Source of the DNA: Acidobacteriota bacterium
GTDB lineage: Bacteria; Acidobacteriota; Polarisedimenticolia; Gp22-AA2
Assembly (NCBI GenBank): GCA_003223135.1
Contig: QHXX01000035.1
Coordinates: 1-47,578, forward strand
Direction: 5' to 3'
Length of the DNA stretch: 47,578 nucleotides
Shown here: positions 7,085 through 15,450 of the stretch, in pieces
Position numbering within the stretch: position 1 is the first letter of the stretch
Layout of the letters: every line of letters starts with the position of its first letter
Made by a program: the position numbers and the translations under genes
The notes under the pieces: model-generated
What the model was told of the DNA's origin: nothing
Databases searched by the model: none
Seen by the model: the letters and a program-made list of their open reading frames with translations, nothing else

Positions 7085-9427
7085 TTGAGCCCGACGGGCG
7101 CACACAAAGCCACGACACGCCTGACGCACGAGACGGGTCTGGGCCGCGTGGCCGTCGCCGCCGGGATGCTCGTCCTCGCCATGTCGTCCGGGTCCGGCTC
7201 GCGCGCAGGCGCGGGCCAGGAAACGCGCCGGACCGAGCCCCAGGCCGCGGGGAAGCGTTCCGACGTCTCGCCGGAAGTGCCGGAAGAGAAAACCGCGGCG
7301 AAGACCGGCCCCGGCACGCGACGCATGGCCGCGCGGCTCGACGAGCTGATCCGCAACCAGGATCCGATGCAGAACCCGTACCTCAGCGCCCGGACGGCAG
7401 AGCGCCTGCGTGAGCTCGCGAGCCAGGCGAAAACCGCCAAGGACAGGATGCGTCTGCTTTCCCAGTGCGCCAGCGAGCTCCTCAAGGCGGGCAAGACCGA
7501 GGAGGCGGTCGCGATCGCCGAGTCGCTTCTGCGGCCGAAACCCGAAGAGGCCGCCGACGCACCTCCCGCGGCGGTCATCCGGGCGTTTCTGGGTCTGTGT
7601 TATCTGCGGCTGGGCGAGCAGGAGAACTGCATCGCGCACCACGGCATCGACTCGTGTCTGGCGCCCATCCGGGGCGCCGGGGTCCACACGCTGCAGCGCG
7701 GATCGCGGTCCGCGATCAGGGAGTTCACGGCGGCGCTCCAGGCCAACCCGGACGATCTGAGCTCGCGCTGGCTTCTCAACATCGCCTACATGACCGTCGG
7801 CGAGTACCCGGGCAAGGTGCCGCCGGCGCAGCTGATCCCGCCACGCGCCTTCGATTCCGAGTACGACATCAAGCGCTTCTTCGACGCCGCTCCGATGCTG
7901 GGGCTGGCCGCACGGGGCCACGCCGGCGGCGGCATCATGGAGGACTTCGACGGCGACGGCCTCCTGGACATCATGGCGTCCTCGGTGGGGTTGCGCGATC
8001 AGCTCCGGCTGTACCACAACAACGGCGCGGGCGCCTTCATCGATGTCACGGCGGCCGCCGGGCTCACGGGGGAGATAGGCGGGCTCAACATCGTGCACGC
8101 CGACTACGACAACGACGGGGACCTGGATGTCCTGGTGCTTCGGGGCGCCTGGGCGAAACGCGCCGGGCGGTTCCCGAACTCCCTCCTCAGGAACAACGGC
8201 GACGGCACCTTCGAGGACGTGACCGACGAGGCGGGCGTGCTGAGCTTCCACCCGACGCAGACGGCGGCCTGGGGCGACTACGACAACGACGGCTTCGTCG
8301 ATCTCTTCATCGGCAATGAGTCCGAGCCGGGGGACCCCCATCCGTGCGAGCTGTACCACAACAACCGTGACGGAACCTTCACGAACAAGGCGGTCGACCT
8401 GGGAAACCCCGATTTCGGGTACGTCAAGGGGGTGGCCTGGGGTGATTACAACAACGACGGGCGGCAGGATCTTTACGTCTCCATCCTCGGCAGCGACAAC
8501 ATGCTGTTCCGCAACGACGGCAGGCGCGCCCCGGCCGGCCCGGCCGGGGAGGACTGGCGCTTCACCAATGTCGCCAGGGAGGCGGGGGTCGTGGAGCCGA
8601 GGAGCAGCTTTCCCACCTGGTTCTGGGATTACGACAACGACGGCTGGCTGGATATTTTCGTCGGCGGGTACGCGTTCACCGACGTGGGTGAGGTCGCCAA
8701 GATGTACCTGGGCGTGCCCAACCGCTGCGACATGCCACGGCTCTACCGCAATCGAGGGGACGGGACGTTCGCCGACGTGACCCACGCGGTGCACCTGGAT
8801 CGCCTGGCGCTCCCGATGGGCGCCAACTTCGGTGACCTGGACAATGACGGCTATCCCGACTGCTATTTCGGAACCGGCGAGCCGAGGCTGCAGGTGCTCC
8901 TCCCGAACCGGATGTTCCGGAACGCGGAAGGAACAGTGTTCCAGGACGTGACGACCGCCGGCGGTTTCGGGCATCTTCAAAAGGGCCACGGCGTGGCGTT
9001 CGGCGACTTCGACAACGACGGAGACCAGGACATCTTCGAGGTGATCGGCGGCGCTTTCGACGCCGACGTGGGCGTGAGCGTGCTGTTCCTGAACCCCGGA
9101 CATGGCAACCACTGGATCACGCTCAGGGTCGAAGGGCGCCGATCGAACCGCGCCGCGATCGGAACCCGGATCCGCGTGCGCGTGAGCACCGGGAAAGGGA
9201 GCCGCGACATTTACGCGGTGGTCGGGAGCGGCGGGAGCTTCGGCGGGAACAGCCTGCAGCAGGAGATCGGGCTCGGCCGCGCGACCGCCATCGAGACCAT
9301 CGAGGTGATGTGGCCCGCGACGGGCGAGAAGCAGACGTTCCGCGACGCGGCCCTGGATCGCGTCTACAAGATCGTCGAAGGGGAGCCCGCCCTGATGCCC
9401 GTTCCCGTCAAGAGCTTCGACCCCTGA
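7085..9427 (+). CDS. Secreted CRTAC1-like protein: FG-GAP repeats plus ASPIC/UnbV domain
   Basis: A 780-residue exported protein. The TTG at 7085 is chosen as start because GGAGGAG lies 7 bases upstream and a promoter occupies the longer frame. A signal peptide covers about residues 1-42 (hydrophobic AVAAGMLVLAM). Residues about 80-240 look like helical TPR-type repeats. Seven calcium-binding FG-GAP/VCBS motifs follow (such as DFDGDGLLD, DYDNDGDLD, DYDNDGFVD, DLDNDGYPD), predicting a beta-propeller. The C-terminus is an ASPIC/UnbV domain (NHWITLRVEG and then IETIEVMWPATG). Such proteins are extracellular and probably bind carbohydrate or matrix; no enzymatic role is established. The family is frequent in Acidobacteriota and Planctomycetota. 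It may be co-transcribed with the small exported protein after it. Confidence 0.9.
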   Translation: MSPTGAHKATTRLTHETGLGRVAVAAGMLVLAMSSGSGSRAGAGQETRRTEPQAAGKRSDVSPEVPEEKTAAKTGPGTRRMAARLDELIRNQDPMQNPYLSARTAERLRELASQAKTAKDRMRLLSQCASELLKAGKTEEAVAIAESLLRPKPEEAADAPPAAVIRAFLGLCYLRLGEQENCIAHHGIDSCLAPIRGAGVHTLQRGSRSAIREFTAALQANPDDLSSRWLLNIAYMTVGEYPGKVPPAQLIPPRAFDSEYDIKRFFDAAPMLGLAARGHAGGGIMEDFDGDGLLDIMASSVGLRDQLRLYHNNGAGAFIDVTAAAGLTGEIGGLNIVHADYDNDGDLDVLVLRGAWAKRAGRFPNSLLRNNGDGTFEDVTDEAGVLSFHPTQTAAWGDYDNDGFVDLFIGNESEPGDPHPCELYHNNRDGTFTNKAVDLGNPDFGYVKGVAWGDYNNDGRQDLYVSILGSDNMLFRNDGRRAPAGPAGEDWRFTNVAREAGVVEPRSSFPTWFWDYDNDGWLDIFVGGYAFTDVGEVAKMYLGVPNRCDMPRLYRNRGDGTFADVTHAVHLDRLALPMGANFGDLDNDGYPDCYFGTGEPRLQVLLPNRMFRNAEGTVFQDVTTAGGFGHLQKGHGVAFGDFDNDGDQDIFEVIGGAFDADVGVSVLFLNPGHGNHWITLRVEGRRSNRAAIGTRIRVRVSTGKGSRDIYAVVGSGGSFGGNSLQQEIGLGRATAIETIEVMWPATGEKQTFRDAALDRVYKIVEGEPALMPVPVKSFDP

Positions 9428-9443
9428 GACAAGGAGGACGACC

Positions 9444-9950
9444 ATGCGTCCGCATGAGAAGCGCTCGCCTGATTCCCGGCTTCGGCTGTTCGCAGCCGCC
9501 GCGTCATTGATGATCCTCCTGCCGTCCGCATCGCCGGGCGCCTCGTCGGAGGGCGCGGGCGGCGACCCCGCGTGCGGGGCGATTCAGAAGCTGCCGGCGG
9601 CGGCGCAGGCGGAGGTCCTGGCGGTGGCGCGCCTCCTGGCGCTCAAGCCGGCCATGGCGATCGACTTCTCCTCCAAGACGGGCGAGATGTGCCTCAATAC
9701 GGGCGGACCCGTGATGGCGCACTTCAGCACGCGGCCGGCGGAGACGGGAGAGGACATCGTCTACTTCATCGACGCCGCTCCCCTCGTGGAGAAGGGCCTG
9801 CGGCTCGCGGAATTTCCCGCCATCGACCCTCAGCAGGGCAAGATGCAGGCCGGCACCTGGTACCGCTACGAGGGCAAGGGAACCGAGCCGCACCACGGCA
9901 TGGAGATGAAGGACCGCACCTGGCTCATCCTGGCGGTCGATGTGAAGTAG
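9444..9950 (+). CDS. Small exported protein of unknown function
   Basis: A 168-residue protein beginning 16 bases after the CRTAC1-like gene with a good AAGGAGG site, so the two are likely co-transcribed. Residues 1-32 are a signal peptide (LFAAAASLMILLPSASPGAS). Two cysteines remain in the mature part (DPACGAI and GEMCLNT) and could form a disulphide. No known domain is recognised. The context suggests a periplasmic or secreted partner of the CRTAC1-like protein, but this rests on proximity only. Confidence 0.7.
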   Translation: MRPHEKRSPDSRLRLFAAAASLMILLPSASPGASSEGAGGDPACGAIQKLPAAAQAEVLAVARLLALKPAMAIDFSSKTGEMCLNTGGPVMAHFSTRPAETGEDIVYFIDAAPLVEKGLRLAEFPAIDPQQGKMQAGTWYRYEGKGTEPHHGMEMKDRTWLILAVDVK

Positions 9951-9954
9951 GGGG

Positions 9955-10464
9955 CTATTTGACCAGGCGGCGCTTCATCAGATAGATCCCGAGGACCCAC
10001 AGCGGCACCGTCGCCGCGACCAGGTACACGAGATCCCACCACAGGTCGGCCGGCATGCGGCCCAGGCCCAGCTCGCGGATGACGTTCGCCACGTGAGTGA
10101 GAGGCAGGGACCACGCGATGTTCTGCGCCCAGCGCGGCAGCACATCCAGCGGGAAGAACGTGCCGGAGAATAGGAACATCGGCATGATGAACAGGAAGGT
10201 CGGGAAGTTGAACGAGTCGATCGCCGGCACCATTCCGGTGAAGCACAACCCGAGCCCGGCGAAGAACAGTCCGGCCAGAACGGAGAACGGCAGAATCAGA
10301 AGAGCGTGCGGGTAGTGCAGGAGGCCGAAGGCGCTGATGGCGACCATCATGAGCGCGCAGCCGATTGTCCCTTTCGTCGTCCCCCACAACAGCTCCCCGG
10401 CCATCACGTCCTCGAGAGACAAAGGGGTCGTGATGATGGCGTCGAACGTCCTCTGATAGTGCAT
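9955..10464 (-). pseudogene. ABC-2 (NodJ-type) exporter permease, N-terminus missing
   Basis: Only about 169 residues of an ABC-2 permease remain. The first recognisable residues, MHYQRTFDAIITTPLSLEDV, belong near the middle of this roughly 260-residue family, just before its third membrane helix; the first 90 or so residues are absent. What follows is normal: four hydrophobic segments (for example GCALMMVAISAFGLL and PTFLFIMPMFLFSGTFFP) and a basic tail. There is no ribosome binding site before the ATG at 10464. Upstream of it the ATPase gene reads out of frame into this sequence. The N-terminal loss and the ATPase C-terminal loss share one junction near 10465-10475, consistent with a single deletion. 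Confidence 0.8.
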
Positions 10465-11282
10465 GCGGCGGTGAACACCGCCTCGCCCGTGTCGGTGTAG
10501 ATCCACAGACGGTCGGTGTCCGTCTCGAAGCTCCAGCCGCGCTCCCGCATGAAACCGACGAGCGCCTGCGGGAAGCCCGAGATCTCGACCACCTCCCTGC
10601 CGACGCGACTCCTGACCAGCTCGGCCGGCGGGCCCTCCACCAGGATCGTTCCGTGATCCATGATGACCAGCCGATCGCACAGCGTCTGCGCCTCGTCCAT
10701 GTAGTGGGTGGTCAGAAGGATCGTCTTCCCCTGCTTGCGAAGCGTGCGCACGCGGTCCCAGACCTGGTGTCGCGATTGCGGGTCGAGCCCGGTCGTCGGT
10801 TCGTCAAGAATCAGGAGGTCGGGCCGGTTCACGAGCGCACGCGCGATCACGAGACGTCGCTTCAGCCCGCCTGACAGCTCGCGGATGCGTGCGTCGCGCC
10901 TTTCCCAGAGCCCCATGAACTCCAGGAGCTCCCTGGCCCGCTCCTCGGCGGCGATCGCCGGGATGCCGAAGTAGCGGGCGAACACGGTCAGGTTCTTCTT
11001 GACCGAGAAGTCGGGGTCGAGGTTGTCCTCCTGCTGGCAGACGCCGATGCGCGCTTTGATCGTGCGCGGCTCCCGCCGGACGTCCATGCCGAACACCTCC
11101 AGGTCACCCGCGGTGACCGGCGACGAGCAGTGAATCATCTTCACGGTCGACATCTTCCCGGCGCCGTTCGGACCAAGGAAGCCGAAACACTCCCCCGCCT
11201 GGATGGCGAACGTGACGCCCTCCAAGGCCGTGAGCTGGCCGTACCTCTTCGTGAGGTTCCGGGCCTCGATGACGGGCGGCAT
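10404..11282 (-). pseudogene. ABC transporter ATP-binding protein (NodI-type), truncated and with altered Walker A
   Basis: The ATPase of a drug, lipooligosaccharide or polymer exporter. The start at 11282 follows GGAGAGGACC. Recognisable elements are Walker A at residues 37-44, the LSGG signature, Walker B (LLILDEP) and the H-loop (LLTTHYMDEA). Homology ends at about residue 275 (YTDTGEAVF); the last 20 or so residues, down to the stop at 10404, are the permease gene read in the wrong frame. In addition, the P-loop reads GPNGAGKM: Met44 replaces the Ser/Thr that holds the magnesium ion, explicable by one ACG-to-ATG change. With the permease half lost too, this exporter is very probably non-functional. 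Confidence 0.85.
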
Positions 11283-11378
11283 GGTCCTCTCCACGTTCGC
11301 GTCTAGAGTACGGGATGAGAACGCCGGGGGGCAAGACGCGTTCTCATCCACCGGTCGGCCTCCTTACGGCGGAAAGGG

Positions 11379-11409
11379 GGGCCCGGCGCCCCGCGGGGGC
11401 GCCGGGCCC
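11379..11409 (-). terminator. GC-rich hairpin after the envelope-stress operon
   Basis: A perfect 14-bp stem (11379-11392 with 11396-11409) and a 3-base loop. It lies between the end of the PDZ gene (11494) and the start of the ABC gene (11282), all on the minus strand. Only a short pyrimidine run (CCCCTTTCC) follows on the minus strand, so it resembles a weak intrinsic terminator or a transcript-stabilising hairpin. Confidence 0.55.
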
Positions 11410-11493
11410 GGCCGACTGGACGTTCTGTGAGGCGGGAAGAACTATGCGGGGAAACTCGACGGGGGCTCAACCGCAGGGCCCCGACAGGTCATC

Positions 11494-12483
11494 CTAGATG
11501 TCGCTCTCCAATCTGCCCAGCCCGGCCTGCATGGCGGCCCGCGCCGCGTCCAGCCTGCGTCTCACCGCGTCCATTTTCATCTGCATGCGGTCTTCGATGA
11601 GGTTCTGGTACCGCGACTCCTCGAGGTTCCCCTCCGCCGGCTCCTCGGCCTTCGGCAGCGTGACGCTGACCGACTGCTCGCGCCGGTCGCGCACGATCGT
11701 GAGGGGGAAGGTCTTGCCGCGGCGCTCCCGCAGGGCGCTGCGCAGATCGGCCGAATCGGAAACGGCCTCTCCTTCCACTTTGACGATGACGTCCCCGGCG
11801 CGAAGACCCGCGCCGTCGGCCGGGCTCCCTTTCTTGACCGAGCGCACGAGCACCCCCTCCCCGCCCTTCACACCAAAGTACTCCGCGAGCTGATCGCCGA
11901 GATTCTCGACCGACACGCCCAGGCGGAAGGAGGACGGGATCCTCTCCAGAAACGGAATCTCCGGCAGCTCGATGTCCGGCATTTCGATAGGGGGGATCTC
12001 GATTCGCCTGTGGAAGGTCCTCTCGTTCTCGTCCCCATCGTGCTCGGTCACCTTGACGCGCACCGCGCGGTTCTCGCCGTCGCGCAGCGTCCTGAGGGAC
12101 ACGGTTCGCCCCGGCGGCGTCTCGCGCACCATGCGGGTCAGCTGCATGGCGCCCTCCACGCGGGTCCCCTGGTATTCGAGGATGACGTCCCCCCTCTTCA
12201 AGCCGGCCTCTTCGGCGGGGCTGCCCGGCATCACCGCCTTGATCTCGGCGCCGGTCTCTTCCTTCATGTTCAGCTCTTTCGCCCGCTCGGACGTGACGTC
12301 GGCGATGCTCACGCCGAGCCACGAGCCGCCGGAGGAAAAGAAGATCGTGTGGTCGTGCGGGGACCTCGGGGGCCGCGGAGCGGACGGCGCATCCGGCGGG
12401 GGCGCGGGGGCCGGGCGCGCGGCGGACGCCGGAGCGGCCGCGAGGAGGAGCAGGGTTGCCAGAACGACGACTGATCTCGACAT
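11494..12483 (-). CDS. Periplasmic protein with two PDZ domains
   Basis: A 329-residue exported protein, last gene of the ECF sigma operon. The start at 12483 follows GGGAGGTGCC; an alternative ATG at 12504 overlaps the upstream stop as ATGA and adds 7 residues before the signal peptide. A signal peptide (VVVLATLLLLAAAPASA) is followed by a proline-rich linker. PDZ 1 contains GVSIADVTSERAKELN and GSPAEEAGLKRGDVILEY; PDZ 2 contains GVLVRSVKKGSPADGAGL and AGDVIVKVEGE. A charged helical tail (about residues 270-329) could form a coiled coil. There is no trypsin-like protease domain, so this is not a DegP/HtrA protease, though the PDZ arrangement is similar. It could bind misfolded envelope proteins or regulate a protease encoded elsewhere. 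Confidence 0.88.
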   Translation of the reverse strand: MSRSVVVLATLLLLAAAPASAARPAPAPPPDAPSAPRPPRSPHDHTIFFSSGGSWLGVSIADVTSERAKELNMKEETGAEIKAVMPGSPAEEAGLKRGDVILEYQGTRVEGAMQLTRMVRETPPGRTVSLRTLRDGENRAVRVKVTEHDGDENERTFHRRIEIPPIEMPDIELPEIPFLERIPSSFRLGVSVENLGDQLAEYFGVKGGEGVLVRSVKKGSPADGAGLRAGDVIVKVEGEAVSDSADLRSALRERRGKTFPLTIVRDRREQSVSVTLPKAEEPAEGNLEESRYQNLIEDRMQMKMDAVRRRLDAARAAMQAGLGRLESDI

Positions 12484-12500
12484 GGATGGCACCTCCCGGG

Positions 12501-13721
12501 TCATTGGACGATTCTCTTCGGCTTCAGGATCACGATGTGTCCGTCGAGAGTGCGGATCTTCATGAGCGATCCTCCGCCGGCGATCGGGCCCTCGCCGATC
12601 TCGACCGTCCGGCCGGCGTCCTCCGCCTCGCGGTAGACGCGCAGCGGGTACTCGCTCTTGATGCGACCCCCCTGCGAGTTGTCGACCGTGGCGCGGATCG
12701 TCACCGGCAGAGACTCGGGGACCGCGAGGGTCACGTCCCCCTCCCAGGTCTGCAGCTCGGAGTCGAACAGAAGACGGCTCGTCGGCAGAAGCTCCGCCTG
12801 GATGCTGCCGGCCGAAGTCACCGCCCGGATCGGCCCTTCGATCCCCGTGAGGAAGATGGGGCCCGCGCCGCTCTCGCAGCGCACGCCCCCGCGGGCCGAG
12901 GCGATCCGGATGCTGCCGCCAGCGGTCGCCGCGGTCACCTCGCCGCGCGCCTTGCCGACGCGGATGCTGCCACCCGAAGTCTGAGCCGAAACGTCCCCGC
13001 CGGCGGATTCGACGACCACGTTCCCGCCGCCGGTCTCGGCGCGGACCTGGTCGGAAGCGCTCTTGATGAGGATATCCCCTCCGGATGTCTTGGCCACGAC
13101 CTCGCCTTGCGCCGATTCCAGGCGCACGCCGCCGCCGGCGGTGACCAGGCGGGCGGCCGACCCGACCGCGCCGACGTCGATGTTCCCGCCGCGCGTCTCG
13201 GCCCGCAGCGCCCCGCCCAGCCGGTCGACCGTGATGTTTCCACCGCGAGTGGCGAGAACCGCGCTGCCGCCGAGGCCGCGGGCCGCGACGTCGCCGGCGC
13301 CGGTCGCGACTTCCGTCTCTTCCGTCTTCGCCGGCACGTCGATTTCGAAATCGGCCGACAGATCGCGCGCCGCGCCCGGGGAGATCGCCTGGCCCCTGAA
13401 CAGGAGGACGCCGCCGGTCATCGCGGCGCTGACCTGCATGTCCTCCAGCAGCCGACGTGTCGCCGCGTCGTCGCCTCCCCGCGCACGCACCCGGATCCGG
13501 TATCGCACCTCGGGACCGGTCGTGGCCCGGACCGTGACCGACCCCAGATCGGTCTCGACGCGGACGCGGGGGGTCGGCTCGTGGACGATACCGGTGATCT
13601 CGTGAACCAAGTGGCGACCCTCGCCGTAGTACCGGGCCTCCTGGGCAAAGAGTGGCGCGGCCGGGGAGCAGACGATCAAGGCGGTCAGGACGAGACCGGC
13701 GATAAGGTGGCGGTCCTTCAT
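12501..13721 (-). CDS. Exported DUF4097-type beta-helix protein
   Basis: A 406-residue protein with a signal peptide (about residues 1-26, ending PLFAQ). Residues about 130-330 consist of roughly ten 17-20-residue repeats of the pattern TxGGxIxVxxxxGxVxAxT (for example ETRGGNIDVGAVG and KTSGGDILIKSAS), predicting a right-handed parallel beta-helix of the DUF4097 type. A short globular C-terminus follows (MKIRTLDGHIVILKPK). The start codon overlaps the anti-sigma stop as ATGA, indicating translational coupling. DUF4097 proteins are commonly found next to anti-sigma factors and are thought to be envelope-associated; the molecular function is unknown. It may be part of the response controlled by this sigma factor. 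Confidence 0.85.
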   Translation of the reverse strand: MKDRHLIAGLVLTALIVCSPAAPLFAQEARYYGEGRHLVHEITGIVHEPTPRVRVETDLGSVTVRATTGPEVRYRIRVRARGGDDAATRRLLEDMQVSAAMTGGVLLFRGQAISPGAARDLSADFEIDVPAKTEETEVATGAGDVAARGLGGSAVLATRGGNITVDRLGGALRAETRGGNIDVGAVGSAARLVTAGGGVRLESAQGEVVAKTSGGDILIKSASDQVRAETGGGNVVVESAGGDVSAQTSGGSIRVGKARGEVTAATAGGSIRIASARGGVRCESGAGPIFLTGIEGPIRAVTSAGSIQAELLPTSRLLFDSELQTWEGDVTLAVPESLPVTIRATVDNSQGGRIKSEYPLRVYREAEDAGRTVEIGEGPIAGGGSLMKIRTLDGHIVILKPKRIVQ

Positions 13722-14644
13722 CGCACCGTCCCCTGCGGCAGCATTTCGCTCACCAGGGCCGCAGAACGCTGCCGCACGTACTCGTTCGGGTCCTGCTCCG
13801 CGAGGCGTCTCAGGACCGCGAGCGTCTCGGGGCCGCGCGTGTCCTTCAGGGCGTCGATCGCGCGCACGCGCACGCCGGGGTTGGGGTCCTTGAGCAGCGC
13901 CTGGACGATGGCGCCGCGCACCTCGGGATCGCCCGCGGCGCGCCCTGTCAGCGCCTCGAGCGCCTTGAGGCGGGCGCCGGCGTTCTCGTCCTCGCGGACG
14001 GCACGAAGCAGCGCCTGGCGTACGTCGCGGTCGTCGACGTGACGGCGCAGGACATCGAGGGCCTCAAGCCGGAGCCCGGCGTTCCGGTTGTCGCGCACCG
14101 TGTCGACCAGCACGCGGCGGATCCTTGGGTCGCTCGCGGTCCCGGAGAGCGAAGTCCGCAGGAGCGTGTCGTAGGTGAGACTGACGCGATCCGACAGGGG
14201 ATCGTTCTCGTGGAAGTCGACGTTGGCGATCGTCGCCGCGCCTTCGGTGGCCGGTTCCGGACGGTGTCCGAGGGAAGGGAGCCCGGCCCCCGGGAAGGCG
14301 CGCCCCACGGCGAAGCCGGCCACGAGAAGGGCCGTGGCCCAGGCCGGAGACCACCAGAGCCGCCGCGACAGGGCTCCTGCCCGTGCGCCTTCGACCCGTC
14401 CCCTCGAACTGTTCTTCTCAAGCGCCCGGTGCAGATCGTCCCGGCAGCGCTGCAGAAGCGCCTCTGGCGGCCCGTCCATCGGAGCGGAGGCCAGGATGCC
14501 GGCGGTGCGGCGCTCGTCCTCGAAGACGGCGGCGCAGGCGGCGCAGGTGGCCAGGTGCGCTTCGAGATCGAGACGCGCCGACTCCTCCACCTCGCCGTAG
14601 ATCATCAGGATGATTCGTTCCCGGTTGCTCTCGCAGCTCATCAT
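13718..14644 (-). CDS. Membrane anti-sigma factor: zinc-finger domain plus periplasmic HEAT repeats
   Basis: A 308-residue protein. The start at 14644 overlaps the sigma-factor stop as ATGA; a second ATG directly follows. The N-terminal 45 or so residues carry the zinc-binding anti-sigma motif (HLATCAACAAVFE, an H-x3-C-x2-C arrangement), expected to hold the sigma factor in the cytoplasm. A transmembrane helix (about residues 102-121, WSPAWATALLVAGFAVG) separates it from a C-terminal part containing four or five HEAT-like repeats (RLEALDVLRRHVDD, RLKALEALTGRA, RVRAIDALKDTRG). A HEAT solenoid is an unusual sensor for an anti-sigma factor and could bind an envelope ligand or the coupled DUF4097 and PDZ proteins. 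Confidence 0.87.
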   Translation of the reverse strand: MMSCESNRERIILMIYGEVEESARLDLEAHLATCAACAAVFEDERRTAGILASAPMDGPPEALLQRCRDDLHRALEKNSSRGRVEGARAGALSRRLWWSPAWATALLVAGFAVGRAFPGAGLPSLGHRPEPATEGAATIANVDFHENDPLSDRVSLTYDTLLRTSLSGTASDPRIRRVLVDTVRDNRNAGLRLEALDVLRRHVDDRDVRQALLRAVREDENAGARLKALEALTGRAAGDPEVRGAIVQALLKDPNPGVRVRAIDALKDTRGPETLAVLRRLAEQDPNEYVRQRSAALVSEMLPQGTVR

Positions 14645-15363
14645 TTCACCCCGTTCACCGGCTCTCGACGTCCCGGCGCGCGAAACTTGCGCTCCACCGC
14701 GGGCGCGGCGCGACCTGGGGCCGCCCCGGCCGCGGCCCAACGCAGGTCGGAAAGAGCCGCGCGCAACCGCTGGTGTGCTCGGTATAGGCAGTTGCGAACC
14801 GTCTCCCCGGACGCGTCCAGGATTTCCGCGATCGCCACCAGCCGCAATCCCTGATCGTGCCGCAGAGCGAACACCAGCCGCTCCCGTTCAGGCAGGCGCC
14901 GTACCGCCTCTTCGACGCGGCGGCGAACCTCGGTCGCCTCAAGCGCTCTCTCCGGGTCGCTCTCGGGCCGGCGATCGACGAGAAGCCGCGCTGCTTCCAC
15001 CGTCCAGTCGTCGCCCCGATGGTCGCCCTGGGCCGGTAGCGGCTCGTCCCGCCTGCCGGCCTGCCGTCGCGCATGGTCCAGACAGAGATTCGTGACGATG
15101 CGGAAGAGCCAGGTCTTGAAGGAAGACTCGCCCCGGAACTCGCGGATCGAGCGGTAGGCCTTGAGGAATGCTTCCTGGTAAACGTCACGAGCCTCCTCCT
15201 CGGACCGCACCATCCGCAGCGCCAGCCGGAGCACCTCCCTATCGTGGAGGCGTACGAGCTCCTCGAACGCCCCCGCGCTCCCCCGCTGCGCCTCGCCGAT
15301 GAGTCCACCCTCGTCCTGTGGCGGCACGATCCTCGGTACCCCATGACGCCCCGCATCTCTCAT
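14641..15363 (-). CDS. ECF sigma-70 factor
   Basis: A 240-residue RNA polymerase sigma factor and first gene of an operon with its anti-sigma factor, a DUF4097 protein and a PDZ protein. Region 2 spans about residues 20-95 (EEARDVYQEAFLKAYRSI, then SSFKTWLFRIVTNLCLDHAR) and region 4 about residues 150-205 (LPERERLVFALRHDQGL, then ASGETVRNCLYRAHQRL). The linker is longer than usual, and the tail beyond region 4 (about 30 residues, Ala/Arg rich) is non-conserved. The start at 15363 is the first ATG fitting the family length; no clear ribosome binding site is visible and an upstream start is possible. ECF factors of this kind commonly activate their own operon and envelope genes. Confidence 0.92.
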   Translation of the reverse strand: MRDAGRHGVPRIVPPQDEGGLIGEAQRGSAGAFEELVRLHDREVLRLALRMVRSEEEARDVYQEAFLKAYRSIREFRGESSFKTWLFRIVTNLCLDHARRQAGRRDEPLPAQGDHRGDDWTVEAARLLVDRRPESDPERALEATEVRRRVEEAVRRLPERERLVFALRHDQGLRLVAIAEILDASGETVRNCLYRAHQRLRAALSDLRWAAAGAAPGRAAPAVERKFRAPGRREPVNGVK

Positions 15364-15450
15364 AGACGCGCCAGGCGGTCGGGTGTGAGCAGGATAATCG
15401 CGGGATGGGACGGGGACCAGACGCAAGCTCCCCGAGCGATCGGGGAGGGG

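Noticed and set aside
7082..9445. A 787-residue minus-strand frame opposite the CRTAC1-like gene
   Set aside because: Antisense of FG-GAP repeats (valine-rich runs) with no recognisable domain.
11494..12483. DegP/HtrA protease
   Set aside because: Two PDZ domains are present but there is no serine-protease domain or GNSGG motif.
12456..14042. A 528-residue plus-strand frame
   Set aside because: Antisense to the DUF4097 and anti-sigma genes; no family features.
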